This document shows positions 60,764 through 64,000 of a DNA stretch of 64,000 nucleotides, piece by piece. Source of the DNA: an uncultured Eubacteriales bacterium (GTDB lineage: Bacteria; Bacillota; Clostridia; Oscillospirales; CAG-272); NCBI GenBank assembly GCA_958414825.1, contig CATYXQ010000005.1:8033-72032 (forward strand). Reading direction: 5' to 3'. The notes beneath the pieces are model-generated. The model was given only the letters and a program-made list of their open reading frames with translations, ran no database searches and was not told where the DNA came from. The stretch's first letter is position 1. Every line of letters begins with the position of its first letter. A program made the translations under genes and the position numbers.

Positions 60764-61714
60764 ATGAACAGCATCGGAATCGACCTCGGCGGTACCAACA
60801 TCGCTGCGGGCGTCGTCGATACAAGCGGAAATATTTTAATAAAACAATCCATCCCTACACTGGCCGCGCGATCGTGCGAAGAAATTCTTTCAGATATTGC
60901 CTCTCTCTGCGAAAGCCTTGTTCGCCAAAGCGGTGAAACGCTTGCAGATATTCGGCTGATCGGCCTTGCCGTTCCGGGCGGCGTTGATTCGGCAAACGGA
61001 AAAATTCTGTTTACTCCGAATATTCCGTTTTCGGGTCTCAATGTCTGCGAAATGCTATCCGGTATGCTGGGCGGAGTATCTGTAAAGCTGATCAACGACG
61101 CAAATGCCGCCGCGCTGGCAGAAGCGCGGGCAGGCGCGGCCAAGGACGCCGAAAGCGCAGTCATGATCACGCTCGGAACCGGAATCGGCGGCGGCGTTAT
61201 CCTGCACGGAGATATTTACACAGGATTCAACGGACTTGCCGGCGAACTCGGACACATGGTCATTGAAAAAGACGGAGAACCTTGTGGCTGCGGACGCAAA
61301 GGCTGCTTTGAAGTATACGGCGCCGCCACGGCGCTGACGCGCATGACACGTGAAGAAATCGAGCGTTGTGAAAACCGCGGTGAGTCAACCGCCATGTACG
61401 GCGGAAAAGTCAACGGCCGCACCGCTTTTGACGCATTCCGCAAAGGAGACGCCGCCGCCGCCCGCGTCATCGAAAAATACACGGATTATTTATCGTGCGG
61501 CATCATCTCATTAATCAATATCTTTCAGCCGGAAATCTTTATCATCGGCGGCGGCATTTCGGGCGAAGGGCAGCTTTTGCTCGATCTGCTCGAACCAAAG
61601 ATTCGAAAAGAGGAATATGCCAAAAATCCAGCCAAACGCACACAACTGCGCATTGCAAGCTGCAAAAACGATGCAGGCATTATCGGCGCCGCGATGCTGG
61701 AGGCGAAATTATGA
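60764..61714 (+). CDS. ROK family sugar kinase (glucokinase-like)
   Basis: 316-residue ASKHA-fold sugar kinase, cytosolic. GIDLGGTNIAAGVVD is the phosphate-1 motif, LINDANAAALAEA holds the catalytic Asp, LGTGIGGGVIL phosphate-2, and GELGHMVIEKDGEPCGCGRK with GCFEVYGAA the ROK zinc-binding signature. No N-terminal DNA-binding domain, so it is a kinase and not a repressor. Likely substrate is glucose or a similar hexose. It is divergent from the sugar ABC operon, so it may phosphorylate the imported sugar. Four-base ATGA overlap with the next gene. Confidence 0.9.
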   Translation: MNSIGIDLGGTNIAAGVVDTSGNILIKQSIPTLAARSCEEILSDIASLCESLVRQSGETLADIRLIGLAVPGGVDSANGKILFTPNIPFSGLNVCEMLSGMLGGVSVKLINDANAAALAEARAGAAKDAESAVMITLGTGIGGGVILHGDIYTGFNGLAGELGHMVIEKDGEPCGCGRKGCFEVYGAATALTRMTREEIERCENRGESTAMYGGKVNGRTAFDAFRKGDAAAARVIEKYTDYLSCGIISLINIFQPEIFIIGGGISGEGQLLLDLLEPKIRKEEYAKNPAKRTQLRIASCKNDAGIIGAAMLEAKL

Positions 61715-61986
61715 AAAAAACGCTTAAATTTATCGGGCTTTTCCTTTTCTTTGCCGCGCTTATTCTTCTTCTGTATATACAAAATCCGCGCGCCGAACTC
61801 TATTCACTGTTCAGTGTTATCAGCTTTGCACTGATTTTATTTGCCAGCGCCTCCTGCTTTGTCGGCAGTGAACTGCTCAAAAAAACAGAAGATTTAGAAA
61901 AACGTGTCTTTGATCTCGAAGAAGAAATTCGGAAAATAAAAGGCGAAAAAAGCAATGACGCAGACATCCGAAGCACAGAACCATAA
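61711..61986 (+). CDS. Small two-helix membrane protein with coiled coil
   Basis: 91 residues. Two membrane segments (FIGLFLFFAALILLLYIQ and LFSVISFALILFASASCFV) and a charged C-terminal helix ELLKKTEDLEKRVFDLEEEI that should form a coiled coil. Its ATG overlaps the ROK stop (ATGA), so it is translationally coupled. No family recognised. A terminator follows at 62000-62031. Confidence 0.72.
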   Translation: MKKTLKFIGLFLFFAALILLLYIQNPRAELYSLFSVISFALILFASASCFVGSELLKKTEDLEKRVFDLEEEIRKIKGEKSNDADIRSTEP

Positions 61987-61999
61987 CAGATTATCCGTT

Positions 62000-62031
62000 C
62001 CCCGCAGTTCGATACTCGAACTGCGGGGTTT
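62000..62031 (+). terminator. Terminator of the ROK unit
   Basis: Perfect 13-bp stem CCCCGCAGTTCGA (62000-62012) / TCGAACTGCGGGG (62016-62028) with a three-base loop, followed by TTTAACTTT. Confidence 0.78.
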
Positions 62032-62090
62032 AACTTTCAAAATCCGCACAGATTTATGTTTGGTTCCCCGATTTGAAAGGAACCGCACAC

Positions 62091-62219
62091 AAAAATGCAA
62101 GAACAGAATTTAAATTGTTCAATTTAAGGCCGTTATATCCAAACTTTTTGGAATAATATTGCCATAAAATGAACTTTTATCAGATTGTTCTTGCATTTTT
62201 AGCGAGATTGTGTTAGAAT
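62091..62219 (+). promoter_or_regulatory. Promoter of the aconitase with nested inverted repeats
   Basis: TTGCAT (62191-62196), 17 bases, TAGAAT (62214-62219), TGT before it. A perfect 15-bp inverted repeat AAAAATGCAAGAACA (62091-62105) / TGTTCTTGCATTTTT (62186-62200) spans the upstream region, its right arm covering the -35 box. Inside it are an 18-base palindrome TTAAATTG-TT-CAATTTAA (62110-62127) and the shorter TCCAAA/TTTGGA pair. Binding of a regulator here would occlude the promoter. Confidence 0.65.
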
Positions 62220-62261
62220 TACTTTATCAATCAAAAATATCTATCGGAGGGAACAGTATCC

Positions 62262-64000
62262 ATGGGACTTACGCTTACTGAAAAAATTTTGAAAGCTCAT
62301 GTTGTGGACGGCGTTTTTGAAAAAGGCCGCGAAATCGGCATCCGAATCGATCAAACGCTGACGCAGGACGCCACAGGCACGATGGCCTACCTTGAATTTG
62401 AGGCAATGAACATCCCGCGCGTACATACTGAGCGTTCAGTCGCCTATATTGACCACAATACGCTGCAAAACGGTTTTGAAAATGCGGACGACCACCGCTT
62501 CATCGGTTCGATAGCGAAAAAACACGGTATTTACTTCAGCCGTCCCGGCAACGGCATCTGCCATCAGGTACATTTGGAACGTTTCGGCGTACCGGGAAAA
62601 ACGCTTATCGGTTCCGACAGCCATACGCCGACCGGCGGCGGTCTCGGCATGATCGCCATCGGCGCCGGCGGACTGGATGTCGCCGTAGCGATGGGCGGAG
62701 GCGCTTATTATATTACCTATCCCAAAATTGTGAAAGTTGAACTCACCGGTCATCTGCGTCCCTGGGTCGCGGCAAAAGACGTGATTTTAGAGGTACTTCG
62801 TCTGCTGACGGTAAAAGGCGGAGTCGGCCGCGTAATGGAATATACCGGCGACGGCATCGCCACACTCTCCGTTCCTGAACGCGCCACCATCACCAACATG
62901 GGCGCGGAACTCGGTGCGACGACCTCTATCTTCCCCTCTGATGAGATTACCCGGGAATTTCTCGCAGCACAAGGGCGTGTCGAAGCTTACACACCGCTCG
63001 CTGCTGACAGTGATGCGGTCTATGATGAAGAAATCCGCATTGACCTCTCAAAGCTCGAACCCATGGCGGCCTGCCCGCATTCGCCCGACAACGTTAAAAC
63101 GATACGCGAACTCGGAGATATGCCGATCGATCAGGTCTGCATCGGATCCTGCACGAACAGTTCGCTTCTTGATATGCTGAAAGTGGCATATATATTAAAA
63201 GGAAAAACAATTGCGCCCAACGTTTCTCTTTCGATTGCGCCCGGTTCAAAACAGGTACTGAACATGCTGGCGGAAAACGGCGCGCTGGCCGTGATGATCG
63301 CCGCTGGCGCCCGCGTTCTGGAATCGGCTTGCGGTCCCTGCATCGGTATGGGGCAATCCCCCAATTCCGGCGGGATCTCGCTTCGCACATTCAACCGCAA
63401 TTTTCTCGGTCGTTCGGGTACCAAGGACGCGCAGGTTTATCTCGTATCTCCGGAAGTGGCGGCGCTCTCCGCAATCAACGGTCATCTCTCTGATCCGACC
63501 GCACTCGGCGACATGCCGGTCTTTGAAATGCCGGCGCAGTTCCTTATTAACGACAACATGATCGAGCCGCCCGCATCGCCTGAAGAGGCAGACAAAGTGG
63601 AAATTCTCCGCGGACCGAACATCAAACCGTTTCCGGAAACGCACCCGCTCGAAAATAAAATCGCCTGCAAATGCTCATTGAAAGTCGGCGACAACATCAC
63701 CACCGACCACATCATGCCGGCTGGCGCAAAGATTCTGCCCCTCCGTTCCAACATTCCCGAAATTTCCAAGCATTGCTTTACCGTATGCGACGAGCAGTTC
63801 CCCGCCCGTGCAAAGGCGCTCGGAACCAGCGTCATCGTAGGCGGCGCAAACTACGGCCAGGGCTCATCAAGAGAACACGCCGCGCTGGCGCCTCTGTATC
63901 TCGGCGTGAAAGCCGTTATTGCCAAAAGCTTTGCCCGCATTCACGCGGCAAACCTAATTAACGCCGGTATTCTGCCGCTGACCTTTGCCGCTCCGTCAGA
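62262..64000 (+). CDS. Aconitate hydratase, 3' end outside window
   Basis: 579 complete codons are visible and the frame is open to the window edge; the normal length is about 640 residues. Motifs: IGSDSHTPTGGGLGM, the first cluster Cys in QVCIGSCTNSSLLDM, the other two in ESACGPCIGMGQSPNSGG, and the swivel domain VGDNITTDHIMPAGA with the RNA/substrate loop GGANYGQGSSREHAALAP. This is the monomeric [4Fe-4S] aconitase family. GSSREHAALAPLYLGV distinguishes it from the two-subunit isopropylmalate isomerases. It interconverts citrate and isocitrate. The start at 62262 follows CGGAGGGAACAGTATCC. Start of a possible TCA-branch operon; homoaconitase cannot be excluded. Confidence 0.9.
   Translation, partial: MGLTLTEKILKAHVVDGVFEKGREIGIRIDQTLTQDATGTMAYLEFEAMNIPRVHTERSVAYIDHNTLQNGFENADDHRFIGSIAKKHGIYFSRPGNGICHQVHLERFGVPGKTLIGSDSHTPTGGGLGMIAIGAGGLDVAVAMGGGAYYITYPKIVKVELTGHLRPWVAAKDVILEVLRLLTVKGGVGRVMEYTGDGIATLSVPERATITNMGAELGATTSIFPSDEITREFLAAQGRVEAYTPLAADSDAVYDEEIRIDLSKLEPMAACPHSPDNVKTIRELGDMPIDQVCIGSCTNSSLLDMLKVAYILKGKTIAPNVSLSIAPGSKQVLNMLAENGALAVMIAAGARVLESACGPCIGMGQSPNSGGISLRTFNRNFLGRSGTKDAQVYLVSPEVAALSAINGHLSDPTALGDMPVFEMPAQFLINDNMIEPPASPEEADKVEILRGPNIKPFPETHPLENKIACKCSLKVGDNITTDHIMPAGAKILPLRSNIPEISKHCFTVCDEQFPARAKALGTSVIVGGANYGQGSSREHAALAPLYLGVKAVIAKSFARIHAANLINAGILPLTFAAPS

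Noticed and set aside
1..64000. CRISPR arrays, insertion sequences, prophage, rRNA
   Set aside because: No regularly spaced repeats, transposase or integrase signatures or rRNA sequence were found on reading both strands.

Overview
The window reads as chromosome of an anaerobic, low-to-mid GC Gram-positive bacterium, most likely class Clostridia (Bacillota). The grounds are a single-chain PurL of the clostridial size next to formate-THF ligase (fhs), rubrerythrin, a CoA-disulfide-reductase/rhodanese/thioredoxin cluster, S-layer (SLH) anchoring, ZTP and preQ1 riboswitches, strong SigA-type promoters (TTGACA-17-TATAAT, often with a TGn extension) and strong AGGAGG-like ribosome binding sites. 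No phage, insertion sequence, CRISPR array or rRNA was seen. Genus and species cannot be assigned from the sequence alone.

Layout. 1-1890: end of plsY and a methyltransferase gene. 2033-12708: purine operon purE-purF-purM-purN-purD-purL-fhs behind a near-perfect promoter and a ZTP (ZMP/ZTP) riboswitch with an intrinsic terminator, ending in a hairpin. 12968-13534: queT on the minus strand under a predicted translational preQ1-I riboswitch. 13624-22372: two tandem giant secreted beta-helix/GH43 proteins, one a lipoprotein and one SLH-anchored, followed by a decayed GH43 fragment. 22395-24005: a MerR-type regulator divergent from a YitT-type membrane protein, with a palindromic operator in a 19-bp promoter spacer. 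24018-26769: a NUDIX gene, then MBL hydrolase-luxS-mntP. 26784-29998: a three-gene SPFH/zinc-ribbon/TPM membrane operon resembling B. subtilis ydjI-ydjG-ydjH. 30161-36180: two tRNA-Ser genes, rubrerythrin, a Crp/Fnr regulator upstream of a trxA-rhodanese-CoADR operon, and a MATE exporter. 36210-42523: radical SAM protein, EF-G paralogue, small membrane protein, LexA/CI-like repressor, type II pantothenate kinase and HAD phosphatase. 42802-47654: hypothetical gene, cca, tRNA-Glu/tRNA-Met, a cytoplasmic glycosidase-like protein and a CBS-pair protein. 47694-60085: a seven-gene sugar uptake operon on the minus strand with two permease pairs, a ~1000-residue solute-binding protein, an NHL/TPR/Yip1 membrane protein and a DUF5696-like secreted protein, but no ATPase. 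60698-64000: a divergent ROK sugar kinase with a small membrane protein, then an aconitase running off the window.

How the parts fit. De novo purine synthesis is coupled to one-carbon supply: fhs makes the 10-formyl-THF used by PurN and by PurH (not in the window), and the ZTP riboswitch reads the metabolite that builds up when 10-formyl-THF is short. The secreted GH43 proteins, the ABC sugar operon, the ROK kinase and the cytoplasmic glycosidase-like protein suggest growth on plant or host glycans. The rubrerythrin and thiol-redox clusters fit oxygen and sulfur stress defence in a strict anaerobe.

The best candidate for an under-described system is the 47694-59808 transport operon. The best regulatory predictions are the ZTP and preQ1 riboswitches, the MerR operator at 23252-23272 and a Crp/Fnr-type site centred near -41 of the trxA operon. 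All functional calls are by reading alone; no database search was run.
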